A DNA stretch of 64,000 nucleotides. Source: an uncultured Rhodospirillales bacterium (GTDB lineage Bacteria > Pseudomonadota > Alphaproteobacteria > Acetobacterales > Acetobacteraceae). Below, piece by piece: positions 30,153 to 44,296 of this stretch. The first letter of the stretch is position 1. Every line of letters starts with the position of its first letter. The stretch lies in the NCBI GenBank assembly GCA_903924855.1, contig CAIYCW010000015.1, forward strand, positions 1 to 64,000, read 5' to 3'. The notes beneath the pieces were generated by a model. The model was given only the letters and a program-made list of their open reading frames with translations. It did no database searches and was not told the origin of the DNA. Made by a program: the position numbers and the translations under genes.

Positions 30153-30412
30153 CCGTAGGGCGGAAAAGGCGAAGCCGTCATCCGCCACCCACGCCCCGAC
30201 CACTCCGTAGGGCGGAAAAGGCGAAGCCGTCATCCGCCACCCGCACCCCGACCAGCCCGTAGGCCGGAAGAGGCAAACCCGTCATCCGCCACCCACGCCC
30301 CAACCAGTCCGTAGGGCGGAAGAGGCGAAGCCGTCATCCGCCATGCGCACCCCAACCAGTCCGGAGGGCGGAAAATGCGCAGCCGTCATCCGCCACCCAC
30401 GCACCAAACACG
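30153..30412. repeat. Five tandem 52-bp units containing a nested palindrome
   Basis: Units start at 30153, 30205, 30257, 30309, 30361; core CCGTAGGGCGGAAAAGGCGAAGCCGTCATCCGCCACC. Confidence 0.93.
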
Positions 30413-30444
30413 AACAACGAATGCCAAACCCGGCCTCGAACCCC

Positions 30445-31929
30445 TTAAATATGCAACGCCCGCCCATCCACCGCGAGCGCCGCCTCCTTCACCACCTCAG
30501 ACAACGTCGGATGCGCGTGGCAGATCCGCGCCACATCCTCAGACGAAGCCCCGAACTCCATCGCGGTGGCAATCTCGGCGATCAGCGTGCCGGCATCCGG
30601 GCCCAGAATATGCGCGCCCAACAGCCTGTCGGTGCGCTTGTCGGCCAAAATCTTGGCGAACCCATCCGTCATGCCCATCGCCCGCGCGCGGCCATTGGCG
30701 GTGAACGGGAACTTGCCCACCTTGTATTCCACGCCCTCGGCCTTCAGCTCCTCCTCCGTCTTGCCAACGGAAGCCACTTCCGGCCAGGTGTAGATCACAC
30801 CCGGAATCACGCCGTAATTCACATGCCCATGCTGCCCGGCCAACATCTCGGCCAGCGCCACACCCTCATCCTCGGCCTTGTGCGCCAGCATCGGCCCGGC
30901 AATCACGTCGCCGATCGCATAGATGCCAGGCACGTTGGTGGCGAAATGCCCGTTGGTCACCACGCGCCCACGAGCATCCGTCTCAACACCGACCGCGGCC
31001 AGACCCAGACCCTCGGTATAGGCGCGCCGGCCGATCGCCAGCAGCACCACATCCGCGGTGATCGTCTCAGCCGCACCACCCTTGGCCGGCTCCACCGAAA
31101 GCTCCACACCAGCCTCGGTCTTCGTCGCCTTGGTCACCTTGTGGCCCAGCTTGAAGCTCATGCCCTGCTTGGCCAGCACACGCTCGAACTGCTTGGCAAT
31201 CTCACCGTCATTGCCCGGAATCAGCCGATCCAGGAACTCGATCACCGTCACCTTCGCACCCAGCCGGCCCCAGACCGAGCCCAGCTCCAGCCCGATCACA
31301 CCGCCACCGATCACCACCAGATGACCCGGCACCGCCTCGAGCTCCAACGCACCGGTGGAGGTGACGATCACCTTCTCATCCACCTCAACCCCCGGCAACG
31401 GCATCGATTCCGACCCGGTGGCAATCACGATCGCCTTGGCCGTATACTCCGTGCCATCCACCGCAACCTTGCCCGGCGCCGTGATCACACCCGTGCCCTT
31501 CAGCCAGGTCACCTTGTTCTTCTTGAACAGAAACTCCACACCCTTGGTGTTGGCCCCCACCACCTCGGCCTTGCGCGCCTGCATCCGCGCCAGATCAAGC
31601 TTCACCTCGGACACCAACACGCCATGATCGGCCAGATGCTTGGCAGCCTCCTCGAAACTCTCGGACGACTGCAGCAACGCCTTGGACGGAATGCAGCCCA
31701 CATTGAGACACGTGCCACCCAACGTGGCCCGCTTCTCCACACACGCCACCTTCATCCCAAGCTGCGCCGCCCGAATGGCGCACACATAACCGCCAGGGCC
31801 AGAGCCAATAACAATAAGATCAAACTGCTCAGCCATAGCGCCGGCTCCTTGATGTTTTGCTGGGGAAAGTAAGGCAAGGGGCTCTGCCCCTTGACCCCGC
31901 CAGGGACAGGGGTCCCTGGACCCATTCAT
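30445..31929 (-). CDS. lpdA: Dihydrolipoyl dehydrogenase
   Basis: [16 protein letters not shown]; real start probably [18 protein letters not shown]. Confidence 0.96.
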   Translation of the reverse strand: MNGSRDPCPWRGQGAEPLALLSPAKHQGAGAMAEQFDLIVIGSGPGGYVCAIRAAQLGMKVACVEKRATLGGTCLNVGCIPSKALLQSSESFEEAAKHLADHGVLVSEVKLDLARMQARKAEVVGANTKGVEFLFKKNKVTWLKGTGVITAPGKVAVDGTEYTAKAIVIATGSESMPLPGVEVDEKVIVTSTGALELEAVPGHLVVIGGGVIGLELGSVWGRLGAKVTVIEFLDRLIPGNDGEIAKQFERVLAKQGMSFKLGHKVTKATKTEAGVELSVEPAKGGAAETITADVVLLAIGRRAYTEGLGLAAVGVETDARGRVVTNGHFATNVPGIYAIGDVIAGPMLAHKAEDEGVALAEMLAGQHGHVNYGVIPGVIYTWPEVASVGKTEEELKAEGVEYKVGKFPFTANGRARAMGMTDGFAKILADKRTDRLLGAHILGPDAGTLIAEIATAMEFGASSEDVARICHAHPTLSEVVKEAALAVDGRALHI

Positions 31930-31931
31930 TT

Positions 31932-32007
31932 GAAGGTCTCACGGTCAGGGGGCAGGCACGCACTGTTCGACAACCACGCCTGTGGGCCCCCTGACCGTGA
32001 GACCTTC
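31932..32007. repeat. Perfect 22-bp inverted repeat with 32-nt spacer
   Basis: GAAGGTCTCACGGTCAGGGGGC (31932-31953) and reverse complement (31986-32007). Confidence 0.9.
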
Positions 32008-32087
32008 CACAATCGAGGTGCAGGGGCTCGGCCCCTGCTGGGGGTCGAGGGGGCAACGCCCCCCGCCTTACGCGCCCCTGCAACACA

Positions 32088-33311
32088 TCAAAGATCCAGC
32101 AAAAGCCGGCGGGGGTCTTCGATCATTTCCTTCACGCGCACCAGGAAGGTCACGGCTTCCTTGCCGTCGATGATGCGGTGGTCATAGGACAGGGCCAGGT
32201 ACATCATCGGGCGGATTTCGATCTTGCCGCCGACCACGACCGGGCGTTCCTGGATCTTGTGCATGCCCAGGATACCGGCCTGGGGTGCGTTCAGGATCGG
32301 GGTGGACATCAGCGAGCCGTACACGCCGCCATTGGTGATGGTGAAGGTGCCGCCGGAGAGTTCCTCGATCTTCAGCGCACCATCGCGGGCGCGGCGGCCG
32401 AATTCGGAGATCGCCTTTTCCACCTGCATGAAGCTCATCTGATCGGCGTGGCGCACCACCGGCACCACGAGCCCATTCGGCCCGCCGACTGCGATGCCCA
32501 TATGCACATGGTGCTTGTAGACGATGTCATCGCCGTCGATCTCGGCGTTGACCGCCGGGATTTCCTTCAGCGCGGCCACGCAGGCCTTGACGAAGAAGCT
32601 CCTGAAGCCGAGGCGCACGCCGCCGTGTTTCTTCTCGAAGGCGTCCTTGTATTCGGCGCGCAGCGCCATCGCCGCCGACATATCCACCTCGTTGAAGGTG
32701 GTCAGCATGGCGGCGGTGTTCTGCGCCTCTTTCAGGCGGCTTGCGATGGTCTTGCGCAGGCGCGTCATCTTCACGCGCTCCTCGCCTTCCTCCAGCGCGC
32801 GCGGCGCCTTGGCGGCGATGGCAGCGGCGGGTGCGGCAGCCGGGCGGGCCAGGAAGTCCAGCACATCGCCCTTGGTCACGCGGCCATCCTTGCCGGTGCC
32901 GGTGCCGATGGCGGCCGGGTTCACGCCCTGATCGGCCATCATCTTGGCAGCCGCCGGGAAGGCGGTCGGCTGGGCCGCGGGGGCCGGGGCGGGGCGCGCC
33001 ACCGGGCCGGACGGGGAGGGGGCCGGGTTCACACCAGGTGCCGGGTTGGCGGCGGGCTGGGCCACGACGCGCCCGCCTTCACCAAGCATCCCGAGCAGCG
33101 CGCCCACTTCCACTTCCGCCCCTTCGGCCGCCACGATCTCAGACAGCGTGCCGGCGCTCGGCGCATTGACTTCCACCGTGACCTTGTCGGTCTCCAGCTC
33201 CACCAAAGGCTCATCGGCGGCGACGGCGTCTCCAACCTTTTTCAGCCACTTCGCGATGGTGGCGGTGGTGACGCTCTCGCCCAGTGTGGGCACCTTGATT
33301 TCGGTCGCCAT
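32088..33311 (-). CDS. sucB: 2-oxoglutarate dehydrogenase E2 (dihydrolipoyl succinyltransferase)
   Basis: Lipoyl motif [13 protein letters not shown]-terminal [16 protein letters not shown]. Confidence 0.95.
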   Translation of the reverse strand: MATEIKVPTLGESVTTATIAKWLKKVGDAVAADEPLVELETDKVTVEVNAPSAGTLSEIVAAEGAEVEVGALLGMLGEGGRVVAQPAANPAPGVNPAPSPSGPVARPAPAPAAQPTAFPAAAKMMADQGVNPAAIGTGTGKDGRVTKGDVLDFLARPAAAPAAAIAAKAPRALEEGEERVKMTRLRKTIASRLKEAQNTAAMLTTFNEVDMSAAMALRAEYKDAFEKKHGGVRLGFRSFFVKACVAALKEIPAVNAEIDGDDIVYKHHVHMGIAVGGPNGLVVPVVRHADQMSFMQVEKAISEFGRRARDGALKIEELSGGTFTITNGGVYGSLMSTPILNAPQAGILGMHKIQERPVVVGGKIEIRPMMYLALSYDHRIIDGKEAVTFLVRVKEMIEDPRRLLLDL

Positions 33312-33394
33312 GACGGTTCAGTCCAGTCCGGTTTGTGGTGCCCGGCGGATGCTGCCGCCGGGCGTGAGTGTGGAAGTCGAAAATGCGGCAGCGA

Positions 33395-36286
33395 TCAGAG
33401 TGTCAGCGCCTCGGCCACCAGGGCGGCCTGTTCGGCGGCATGGGTCTTGGCAAGGCCGGTGGCCGGGCTGGCGGCGGCGATACGGCCCACATAGCGCGGG
33501 CGCTTGCTGGAGCCGAGCTCGGTCATCACCGCCTCGATCTTGCGGTCAACAAAGGTCCAGGCGCCCATGTTCTCTGGCTCTTCCTGGCACCAGACCACCT
33601 CGGCGCTCGGATATTTCGCAAGCTCCTGCGGCAGCGAGATCACCGGGAACGGGTAGAGCTGTTCCACGCGCACGATGGCCACATCGGTCTGGCCGCGGCG
33701 GCGGCGCTCCTCCAGCAGATCATAATAGACCTTGCCGGTGCACAGCACGACGCGCTTCACATTCGGCCCCTCGGCGATCGGATCGATCTCGCCGATCACC
33801 GTCTTGAACTTCGAGCCATTGGTGAAATCGGCCAGCGGAGACACCGCAAGCTTGTGCCGCAGCAGCGATTTCGGCGTCATCAGCACCAGCGGCTTGCGGA
33901 AGTTCCGCTTCAGCTGGCGGCGCAGCGCATGGAAGTAGTTGGCGGGCGTGGTCAGGTTGCCCACCTGCATGTTGCGCTCGGCGCAAAGCTGCAGATAGCG
34001 CTCCAGGCGTGCGGACGAATGCTCCGGACCCTGGCCCTCATAGCCATGCGGCAGCAGCAGCACCAGGCCGGACATGCGCAGCCACTTCGTCTCACCCGAG
34101 GCGAGGAACTGATCGATGATCACCTGCGCGCCATTGGCGAAATCGCCAAACTGCGCCTCCCACAGCACCAGGGTGCGGGGGTCCGCCAGCGTGTAGCCAT
34201 ATTCGAAGCCCAGCACGCCCACTTCGGAGAGCAGCGAGTTGTACACCTCGATCTTCGCCTGATCCGGCGCGATGTTGTTGAGCGGCGTGTATTCATTCTG
34301 CGTCGCCTGGTCGATCAGCACCGCATGGCGCTGGCTGAACGTGCCACGCTGGCAATCCTCACCAGACAGGCGGATGCGGTTGCCCTCCAGCAGGAAGGAG
34401 CCGAACGCCAGCGCCTCGCCGGTGGCCCAGTCAATGCCTTCGCCGGTCTCGATCGCGGTGCGCTTGGCTTCCAGCTGCCGCGCGATCTTCGGGTTGACGT
34501 TGAACCCCTCCGGCACCTGGCTGATCGCAGCGCCGATGCGCACCAGATCGGCCATCTCCACCGCCGTCGGCTCGTTGGTCCATTCGGACTGATCATCCGG
34601 CTGCGTCAGGCCAGACCAATGGCCTTCCAGCCAATCCGCCTTGTTCGGCTTGTAGGCCTTCGCCGCCTCATAGCTCTCCTCGAGCTTGGCGAAGAACCCA
34701 TCCCACATCGCCTGCGCCTCTGCCTCGGAGACCACACCCTCCGCCACCAGCTTCTCGGCATACAGCGCGCGGGTGGTCTTCAGGTCGCGGATCGCCTTGT
34801 ACATGATCGGCTGCGTGAAGGCCGGCTCATCCGTCTCGTTATGGCCATGGCGGCGATAGCAGACGATGTCGAGCACGATATCGGTTGCGAATTCCTGGCG
34901 GAAATCGGCGGCGAACTGCGCGCACCACACCACCGCTTCCGGATTGTCGCCGTTCACGTGCAGGATCGGCGCCTGGATTGATTTCGCCACATCCGTGCAA
35001 TACAGGCCGGAATAGGCATGCGCCGGCACGGTGGTGAAGCCGATCTGGTTGTTGGTCACCACATGAATGGTGCCACCCGTGCGGTAGCCGATCAGCTGGC
35101 TCATCGCGAGCGTCTCATACACCAGGCCCTGGCCGGCGAACGCGGCGTCGCCATGCAGCACCAGGCCCATCACCGAACGCCTGCGCTGCGTGTCCGCCTT
35201 CATGTCCTGCCGCGCGCGCACCTTGCCGACCACCACAGGGTCAACCGCTTCCAGATGCGACGGGTTGGGCTGCAGCGACAGATGCACCTTGTGGCCATCG
35301 ATCTCCACATCGGTGGAGGTGCCGAGATGGTATTTCACGTCACCCGAGCCCTGCACGTCATCGGGCTTGAACGAGTTGCCGCCAAATTCGCTGAACAGCT
35401 GAGTGTAGGGCTTCTTGACGACGTTCACCAGCGTGTTCAGGCGGCCGCGATGGGACATGCCGATGGCGATCTCGCCCACGCCGGCTCGGGCCGCGGTGGC
35501 GATGATCGCCTGCACGGCCGGGATCGTCACCTCGCCGCCCTCAAGCCCGAAGCGCTTGGTGCCGACGAAACGCTTCTGGCAGAACACCTCCAGCCCCTCG
35601 GCCTCGGTCAGCTGCTGCAGAATGGTCTTCTTCGCCGAAGCATCGAACGCGGTCGCCCAAGGCGCGCCCTCAACGCGGCGCTGGATCCAGGATTTCTGCT
35701 CAGGGTCCTGGATGTGCATGAACTCCACGCCAACCGGGCCGCAATAGGTGCTGCGCAGGATCTGCACAATCTGGCGCACGGTCGCGGTCTCAAGACCCAG
35801 CACATGGTCGATGAACACCGGGCGATCCAGATCCGCCTCGGTGAAGCCATAGGTGGCCGGGTTCAACTCGTCATGCGATTTCGGCACCTGCAGACCCAGC
35901 GGATCAAGCTGCGCCTCCAGATGGCCACGCACCCGGTAGCTGCGGATCAGCATCAGCGCGCGCAGGCTGTCCTTGGTGGCGGCGCGAATATCGGAGGCGG
36001 CCGGCGCCGGTGCCGGGGCGGCGGCGGCAGGCTTGGCGCCCTTGCCCGCATCCTTGCCGGCGGGCTTGGCGGTCTCAGGCTCGGCCACGTCAAAGCGGCG
36101 CGGCGCCCAGGAGGCGCCGACGCTGTCGCTCAGCACCGCGCGGGCATCATCGCCCAAAGCCTGGAACAGATCGGCAAAGCTGGTCTCAACCGAGGCGGGG
36201 TTGGCCACCCATTTGGCGTAGAGATCGGCCAGATAGGCCAGGTTGGCACCATTGAACGCGGTTGCGAGTATATCGACGCCAGCCAT
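33395..36286 (-). CDS. sucA: 2-oxoglutarate dehydrogenase E1
   Basis: GMSHRGRLNTLVNV; HGDAAFAGQG; LPHGYEGQGPEHSSARLER. Confidence 0.97.
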   Translation of the reverse strand: MAGVDILATAFNGANLAYLADLYAKWVANPASVETSFADLFQALGDDARAVLSDSVGASWAPRRFDVAEPETAKPAGKDAGKGAKPAAAAPAPAPAASDIRAATKDSLRALMLIRSYRVRGHLEAQLDPLGLQVPKSHDELNPATYGFTEADLDRPVFIDHVLGLETATVRQIVQILRSTYCGPVGVEFMHIQDPEQKSWIQRRVEGAPWATAFDASAKKTILQQLTEAEGLEVFCQKRFVGTKRFGLEGGEVTIPAVQAIIATAARAGVGEIAIGMSHRGRLNTLVNVVKKPYTQLFSEFGGNSFKPDDVQGSGDVKYHLGTSTDVEIDGHKVHLSLQPNPSHLEAVDPVVVGKVRARQDMKADTQRRRSVMGLVLHGDAAFAGQGLVYETLAMSQLIGYRTGGTIHVVTNNQIGFTTVPAHAYSGLYCTDVAKSIQAPILHVNGDNPEAVVWCAQFAADFRQEFATDIVLDIVCYRRHGHNETDEPAFTQPIMYKAIRDLKTTRALYAEKLVAEGVVSEAEAQAMWDGFFAKLEESYEAAKAYKPNKADWLEGHWSGLTQPDDQSEWTNEPTAVEMADLVRIGAAISQVPEGFNVNPKIARQLEAKRTAIETGEGIDWATGEALAFGSFLLEGNRIRLSGEDCQRGTFSQRHAVLIDQATQNEYTPLNNIAPDQAKIEVYNSLLSEVGVLGFEYGYTLADPRTLVLWEAQFGDFANGAQVIIDQFLASGETKWLRMSGLVLLLPHGYEGQGPEHSSARLERYLQLCAERNMQVGNLTTPANYFHALRRQLKRNFRKPLVLMTPKSLLRHKLAVSPLADFTNGSKFKTVIGEIDPIAEGPNVKRVVLCTGKVYYDLLEERRRRGQTDVAIVRVEQLYPFPVISLPQELAKYPSAEVVWCQEEPENMGAWTFVDRKIEAVMTELGSSKRPRYVGRIAAASPATGLAKTHAAEQAALVAEALTL

Positions 36287-36422
36287 TGAATTTCCCCACC
36301 CACTTTGCCGTGAGCCCGTGTCACGGCGCCTCTGTATATCGCGATTGTCTTAATCGATCCGCCCTTAGGTCGGATCGCAGGAATGCTCCCGCCGCATGCC
36401 CGTGCGGCGGGAGCCTCTCACC

Positions 36423-37298
36423 TCAGCCCCGGATCGCCTTGATCATGGTCGAACCCAAAGCCGCCGGGCTCTCAGCCACATGGATGCCGGCCATCCGCAT
36501 CGCCTCGAACTTGGCTTCCGCCGTGTCCTTGCCGCCCGAGATCACCGCACCCGCATGGCCCATGCGCCGGCCCGGGGGAGCCGTGGCACCGGCAATGAAC
36601 CCAACCACCGGCTTGCTGGTCTTGGACGCCTTGATGAACTGGGCTGCGTCGATCTCGGACTGACCACCGATCTCACCGATCATGATGATCATCTCGGTCT
36701 CAACGTCAGCGAGGAACATCTCCAGCACCTCGATGAAATCGGTCCCCTTCACCGGGTCACCGCCAATGCCAACGCAGCTGCTCTGCCCCAGCCCCGCGGC
36801 CGTGGTCTGCGCCACCGCCTCATAGGTCAGCGTGCCCGAGCGCGAGACGATGCCCACCTTGCCCCGACGATGGATATGCCCCGGCATGATGCCGATCTTG
36901 CAGGCATCCGGCGTGATCACGCCCGGGCAGTTCGGCCCGATCAGGCGCGACTTGCTGCCAGACAGCGCCCGCTTCACCCGCACCATGTCGAGCACTGGAA
37001 TGCCCTCGGTGATGCACACGATCAGCGGCATCTCAGCGTCGATCGCCTCCAGAATGGCATCGGCGGCGAACGGCGGCGGCACGTAGATGGCCGATGCCGT
37101 GGCACCGGTCTTCTCCACGCATTCAGCCACCGTGTCGAACACCGGCAGGTTCAGATGGGTCGAACCACCCTTGCCCGGCGTCACGCCACCGACAACCTTG
37201 GTGCCGTAGGCGATCGCCTGTTCGGAATGGAACGTGCCCTGAGCCCCGGTGAAACCCTGGGTCATGACCTTTGTGTTGTGGTCGACGAGTACGGCCAT
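36423..37298 (-). CDS. sucD: Succinyl-CoA ligase subunit alpha
   Basis: [36 protein letters not shown]. Confidence 0.96.
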   Translation of the reverse strand: MAVLVDHNTKVMTQGFTGAQGTFHSEQAIAYGTKVVGGVTPGKGGSTHLNLPVFDTVAECVEKTGATASAIYVPPPFAADAILEAIDAEMPLIVCITEGIPVLDMVRVKRALSGSKSRLIGPNCPGVITPDACKIGIMPGHIHRRGKVGIVSRSGTLTYEAVAQTTAAGLGQSSCVGIGGDPVKGTDFIEVLEMFLADVETEMIIMIGEIGGQSEIDAAQFIKASKTSKPVVGFIAGATAPPGRRMGHAGAVISGGKDTAEAKFEAMRMAGIHVAESPAALGSTMIKAIRG

Positions 37299-38494
37299 TA
37301 CACGGCCTCCTTCACGGCCTTGACCACTTTCTCAGCGGCGTCGGCAAGATTGTCGGCAGAGATGATCGGAAGACCCGATTTGGCCATGATTTCCTTGCCG
37401 AGGGCGACGTTGGTGCCCTCCAGCCGGACCACCAGCGGCACGTTCAGCGACACTTCACGCGCCGCCGCCACAACACCCTCGGCGATCACGTCGCAGCGCA
37501 TGATGCCGCCGAAGATGTTGACCAGAATGCCCTCCACGTTCGGATCGGACAGAATGATCTTGAACGCCGCCGTCACGCGCTCCTTGGTGGCGCCACCGCC
37601 CACATCGAGGAAGTTGGCAGGCGACGAGCCATAGAGCTTGATGATGTCCATCGTGGCCATCGCAAGGCCGGCGCCGTTGACCATGCAGCCGATCACGCCG
37701 TCGAGCGCCACGTAGTTCAGCTCATACTTGGCCGCCTCAAGCTCCTTGGCGTCCTCTTCGCTCTCATCGCGCAGCGCCTCGATATCGCGATGGCGATACA
37801 GCGCGTTGTCATCGAACGACACCTTGGCATCCAGCGCCACGATCTCACCCGCACCGGTCACCACCAGCGGGTTGATCTCCACGATCGCGCAATCCAGCGC
37901 CACGAAGGCCTTGTACATCGCCTCGACAAACTTGCCGAAGGTTGCGACCTGCTTGCCCTCAAGACCCAGCGCGAAGGCCAGCTTGCGGCCATGGAAGCCG
38001 GAAATGCCCGAAGCCGGGTCCACCGCCACGCGCAGGATCTTCTCGGGGTGATGCTCGGCCACCTCCTCGATCTCCATGCCGCCCTCGGTGGAGGCCATGA
38101 TCGTCACCTTCGAGGTGGCACGATCGATCAGCAGCGACAGGTACAGCTCGCGCTTGATGTCGCAGCCCGCTTCCACATAGACGCGGCTGACCACCTTGCC
38201 GGCAGGCCCGGTCTGCTTGGTGATCAGCGTCTGGCCGATCATCGCCTCGGCGGCCGCCCGCACCTCCTCGATCGACTTGGCGATGCGCACACCGCCCTTG
38301 CCGTTCGGATCATTGGCAAACCGCCCAGCGCCACGCCCACCGGCATGGATCTGCGACTTCACCACATAAACCGGCCCGGGCAGCTTCTTCGCCGCCTCGG
38401 CCGCCTCATCGGCAGTCCAGGCGACATACCCGTCCAGCACGGTGACGCCGAACTTCTTCAGAAGTTCTTTGCCCTGATATTCATGGATATTCAT
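37298..38494 (-). CDS. sucC: Succinyl-CoA ligase subunit beta
   Basis: [30 protein letters not shown]. Confidence 0.97.
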   Translation of the reverse strand: MNIHEYQGKELLKKFGVTVLDGYVAWTADEAAEAAKKLPGPVYVVKSQIHAGGRGAGRFANDPNGKGGVRIAKSIEEVRAAAEAMIGQTLITKQTGPAGKVVSRVYVEAGCDIKRELYLSLLIDRATSKVTIMASTEGGMEIEEVAEHHPEKILRVAVDPASGISGFHGRKLAFALGLEGKQVATFGKFVEAMYKAFVALDCAIVEINPLVVTGAGEIVALDAKVSFDDNALYRHRDIEALRDESEEDAKELEAAKYELNYVALDGVIGCMVNGAGLAMATMDIIKLYGSSPANFLDVGGGATKERVTAAFKIILSDPNVEGILVNIFGGIMRCDVIAEGVVAAAREVSLNVPLVVRLEGTNVALGKEIMAKSGLPIISADNLADAAEKVVKAVKEAV

Positions 38495-38498
38495 GGAT

Positions 38499-39464
<966 letters not shown>

Positions 39465-39618
39465 TCACGGGTGACGGAAAACCGCTTCGCGTCGAAGCGA
39501 TGCCCGCCAAGCACCCGGGCCGCCCGGAAGGCACGTGTTGCTAGCCCATCATCGCAGTTGCAGCAAGCCGCCAACACCCCGATTGACGTCAGCCAAACGC
39601 GACAGACGCGTCGCCAGA

Positions 39619-40206
39619 TCAGCGTCGGCGGCACCGCAGCATTGCAAGCCCCAACAGCCCGGTCAGCATCGGCACGAACCCGGACGGCTCCGGGATGGCG
39701 GTGAACACCGTGTCGCTGTTGGCGCTCGTCAGAACCAGGCTGCCCTGATCGGTGGAAAACGTCCCGGACCCGCCCGCGGCCGACCCGCCCAGCGTGTATG
39801 CCACCGCAAGCCCGTACAGGGCCGCACTGCCTTCGGTGCCCAGCAACAGCTTCGCTGTGGTCAGGTCCCCAAGCCCGATCAAAATCTCACCCGCCACAAC
39901 CGAGCTGAGATCCACCGACACCACGCCATACACATCACCTGTCAGCGTCGCGAACGGCAGCCCGTCAATCGCAATCGTGGTGACACCCGGCGCCTGCAGA
40001 TTGGGATAGCCACCAAGCGTGGCACTGGTGATCAGGCTGGTGTCGGATGTGGTGGTGATGGTGGCCTGGGCCGAGCTGAAATCAACCCCGTTGAGACTGC
40101 CGCTGATCAGCCCGGTCTCCGTGTAGCTGAACGGCAGCGCCCGGGCAGACATCGGCGCCCCCAGCAGGACGGCCAGGATCAGGCATCGACGGATCATATG
40201 GCGCAT
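39619..40206 (-). CDS. Putative PEP-CTERM protein
   Basis: Signal peptide; C-terminus IPEPSGFVPMLTGLLGLAMLRCRRR. Confidence 0.75.
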   Translation of the reverse strand: MRHMIRRCLILAVLLGAPMSARALPFSYTETGLISGSLNGVDFSSAQATITTTSDTSLITSATLGGYPNLQAPGVTTIAIDGLPFATLTGDVYGVVSVDLSSVVAGEILIGLGDLTTAKLLLGTEGSAALYGLAVAYTLGGSAAGGSGTFSTDQGSLVLTSANSDTVFTAIPEPSGFVPMLTGLLGLAMLRCRRR

Positions 40207-40353
40207 AACGCGGCCCCCGAAACGATTTCACGTATCGGATGTTCTACGCCCGCCCACCGACCAATGCCCGTCAGATTTAGTCCGCCAACACTCCCCAAGC
40301 TTTACCGAAAAATCCCGACACGCCGGGCCGTATGCGCACTGCCTATGTTGGAC

Positions 40354-40382
40354 GTAGGGCGGAAGCGCGCAGCGCCTCCGCC
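40354..40382. repeat. Dispersed REP-like palindrome
   Basis: GTAGGGCGGAAGCGCGCAGCGCCTCCGCC. Confidence 0.75.
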
Positions 40383-40444
40383 ATGGGATCTATGCCGATG
40401 GGTCGAATGACAGAGGCGCTGCCCGCCTCCGCCCCACGAACCCC

Positions 40445-42403
<1,959 letters not shown>

Positions 42404-42555
42404 CAGAGGACGAGCGCTTGTCTGTGATGCCCCGTCTTCCCCCCGGTGTCCGGCGCATCACCACCCGTTGCGCGCCAATCTAGCCCGTCCCGCACAACCC
42501 CGCTAGCCGGGCGGTTGAAGTCCGAAACGGGCCATGTTTTTGAGGCGCGGGCAGG

Positions 42556-42581
42556 GCTTCTTTTTTTGAAAAAAAAGAAGC
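42556..42581. repeat. Perfect 12-bp A/T hairpin
   Basis: GCTTCTTTTTTT-GA-AAAAAAAGAAGC, followed by A8. Confidence 0.75.
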
Positions 42582-42591
42582 AAAAAAAATT

Positions 42592-43011
42592 TTAGCCTTT
42601 AAGGCCGCCCAGATCGCACAGATGCGCCCAGTGTTCTACAGACACTGGGACAACCGACAGGCGCGACAGGCGGATCAGCGCAAAACCTTCAAGAGCCGGG
42701 TCCGCTTTGATCTGGGCCAATGTCACCGGCCGTGGCAGAGGGCATACCGCCTTCATGTCCACGCAAACCCACGGGCTGCCCGGCTCGGCTGACGGATCGG
42801 GATACGCCTCGCGCACCACCTCCACCACACCCACAATCTCCTTGCCGATGTTCGAATGGTAGAAGAACGCCATATCCCCCAGCCGCATCGCCGCCAGGTT
42901 CAGCTTGGCCGAATGGTTGCGCACCCCGGTCCATGGCTCCACGCCATTGGCCACCTGCTGATCCCAGGAGAACGCATCCGGCTCGGATTTGACCAGCCAG
43001 CGCCCGCTCAC
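42592..43011 (-). CDS. EVE (PUA-like) domain protein
   Basis: WLVKSEPDAFSWDQ...WTGVRNHSAKLNLAAMRLGDMAFFYHSN. Confidence 0.93.
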   Translation of the reverse strand: MSGRWLVKSEPDAFSWDQQVANGVEPWTGVRNHSAKLNLAAMRLGDMAFFYHSNIGKEIVGVVEVVREAYPDPSAEPGSPWVCVDMKAVCPLPRPVTLAQIKADPALEGFALIRLSRLSVVPVSVEHWAHLCDLGGLKG

Positions 43012-43298
43012 AGACGCTGCCCGTCTTTATACACCGCACGAAACGGGCGAACGACCGTGCTGGCAAACAGCCCGGCCTTGGCATACGGGTCATTCGCAGC
43101 AAAACCCTCGGCCTCCGCCTGGTCGGCCGCCTCGATGATCAGCACGCTGCCGCAGGGCTTGCCCTCGACATCAAGCATGGCGCCGGCATTGGCAATGCGG
43201 GATACCTCGCCATCCAGAAACGCCAGATGGGCGTCCCGCGTCGCCATGCGGGTTTCCAGATGGCCTTCTCTGTCGGTGCAGATCAGGGCGAAGAGCAT
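43008..43298 (-). CDS. YciI family protein
   Basis: MLFALICTDREGHLETRMATRDAHLAFL...ADQAEAEGFAANDPYAKAGLF. Confidence 0.88.
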   Translation of the reverse strand: MLFALICTDREGHLETRMATRDAHLAFLDGEVSRIANAGAMLDVEGKPCGSVLIIEAADQAEAEGFAANDPYAKAGLFASTVVRPFRAVYKDGQRL

Positions 43299-43373
43299 GG
43301 GCGTGTCCTTGTCATGGTTGCAGGAAGATTAGAGGATGGAGAGGATGCTTCAAGTTCCGCGGGGAGGCTCCAA

Positions 43374-44147
43374 ATGTCGGACATGACATCAACCACGGCT
43401 CAAGCTGCGGGCGGGCGCAACCTGCATCGCTTTGCCAATCCCGGCCAGTTCCTGCGCCTGTCGGCGCGCGTGCTGCCGCCGGTGGCCGCGATCGGTCTCG
43501 TGCTGACCTTGACAGGCCTGGTCTGGGGCCTGTTCTTCTCCCCGTCGGACTGGCAGCAGCACGACGCCGTACGAATCATGTACGTGCACGTGCCTTCCGC
43601 CTGGCTCGCCTCCTTCGGCTATTTCTCCCTGGCCCTGGCCTCGGCCTCGGCGCTGATCTGGCGTCATCCGCTGGCCGATCTGGCGGCCGTCGAGATCGGC
43701 CCGGTGGGCGCCGCCTTCACCGCACTCTGCCTCGCCACCGGCTCACTCTGGGGCAAGCCGATGTGGGGGGCCTGGTGGGTGTGGGACGCGCGGATGACCT
43801 CCGTGCTGGTGCTGTTCTTCCTCTATCTCGGCCATATCGCACTCGTTCGCGCGTTCGACGATCCGCAGCGTGGCTACCGCGCTGGCGCCATCCTGGCGCT
43901 GGTCGGCGTGGTGAACCTGCCGATTATCAAATACTCGGTGGAATGGTGGAACACGTTGCACCAGCCCGCCTCGATCACCCTCACCGGTGCGCCCACCATG
44001 GCGCCCTCCATGCTCTGGCCGCTGCTGCTGGCGGCCATCGGCGGCATGTTCGGCTTTTCCGCCCTCGTCATCGCGCGGCTGCGCGCAGCCGTCATGGAAC
44101 GCCGCATCCGCGCGCTGACCATGGCGCAGATCAGGGATGTCGCATGA
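43374..44147 (+). CDS. ccmC: Haem exporter CcmC
   Basis: IMYVHVPSAWLA; GSLWGKPMWGAWWVWDARMTS. Confidence 0.96.
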   Translation: MSDMTSTTAQAAGGRNLHRFANPGQFLRLSARVLPPVAAIGLVLTLTGLVWGLFFSPSDWQQHDAVRIMYVHVPSAWLASFGYFSLALASASALIWRHPLADLAAVEIGPVGAAFTALCLATGSLWGKPMWGAWWVWDARMTSVLVLFFLYLGHIALVRAFDDPQRGYRAGAILALVGVVNLPIIKYSVEWWNTLHQPASITLTGAPTMAPSMLWPLLLAAIGGMFGFSALVIARLRAAVMERRIRALTMAQIRDVA

Positions 44148-44296
44148 CACATCTTCCCTTCATCATCGCCTCCTACGGGCTGTCGGTGCTGGTCGTCGCA
44201 GCCTTGGCACTCAATGCAGCCCGCCGCGCCTCCCGGGCCCGCGCCAAACTCGCCAGCCTGGATGCGCGCGCCCAGGAAAAAAGGGCCGCAAGATGA
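44144..44296 (+). CDS. ccmD: Haem exporter CcmD
   Basis: 50-aa MTHLPFIIASYGLSVLVVAALAL, between ccmC and ccmE. Confidence 0.85.
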   Translation: MTHLPFIIASYGLSVLVVAALALNAARRASRARAKLASLDARAQEKRAAR

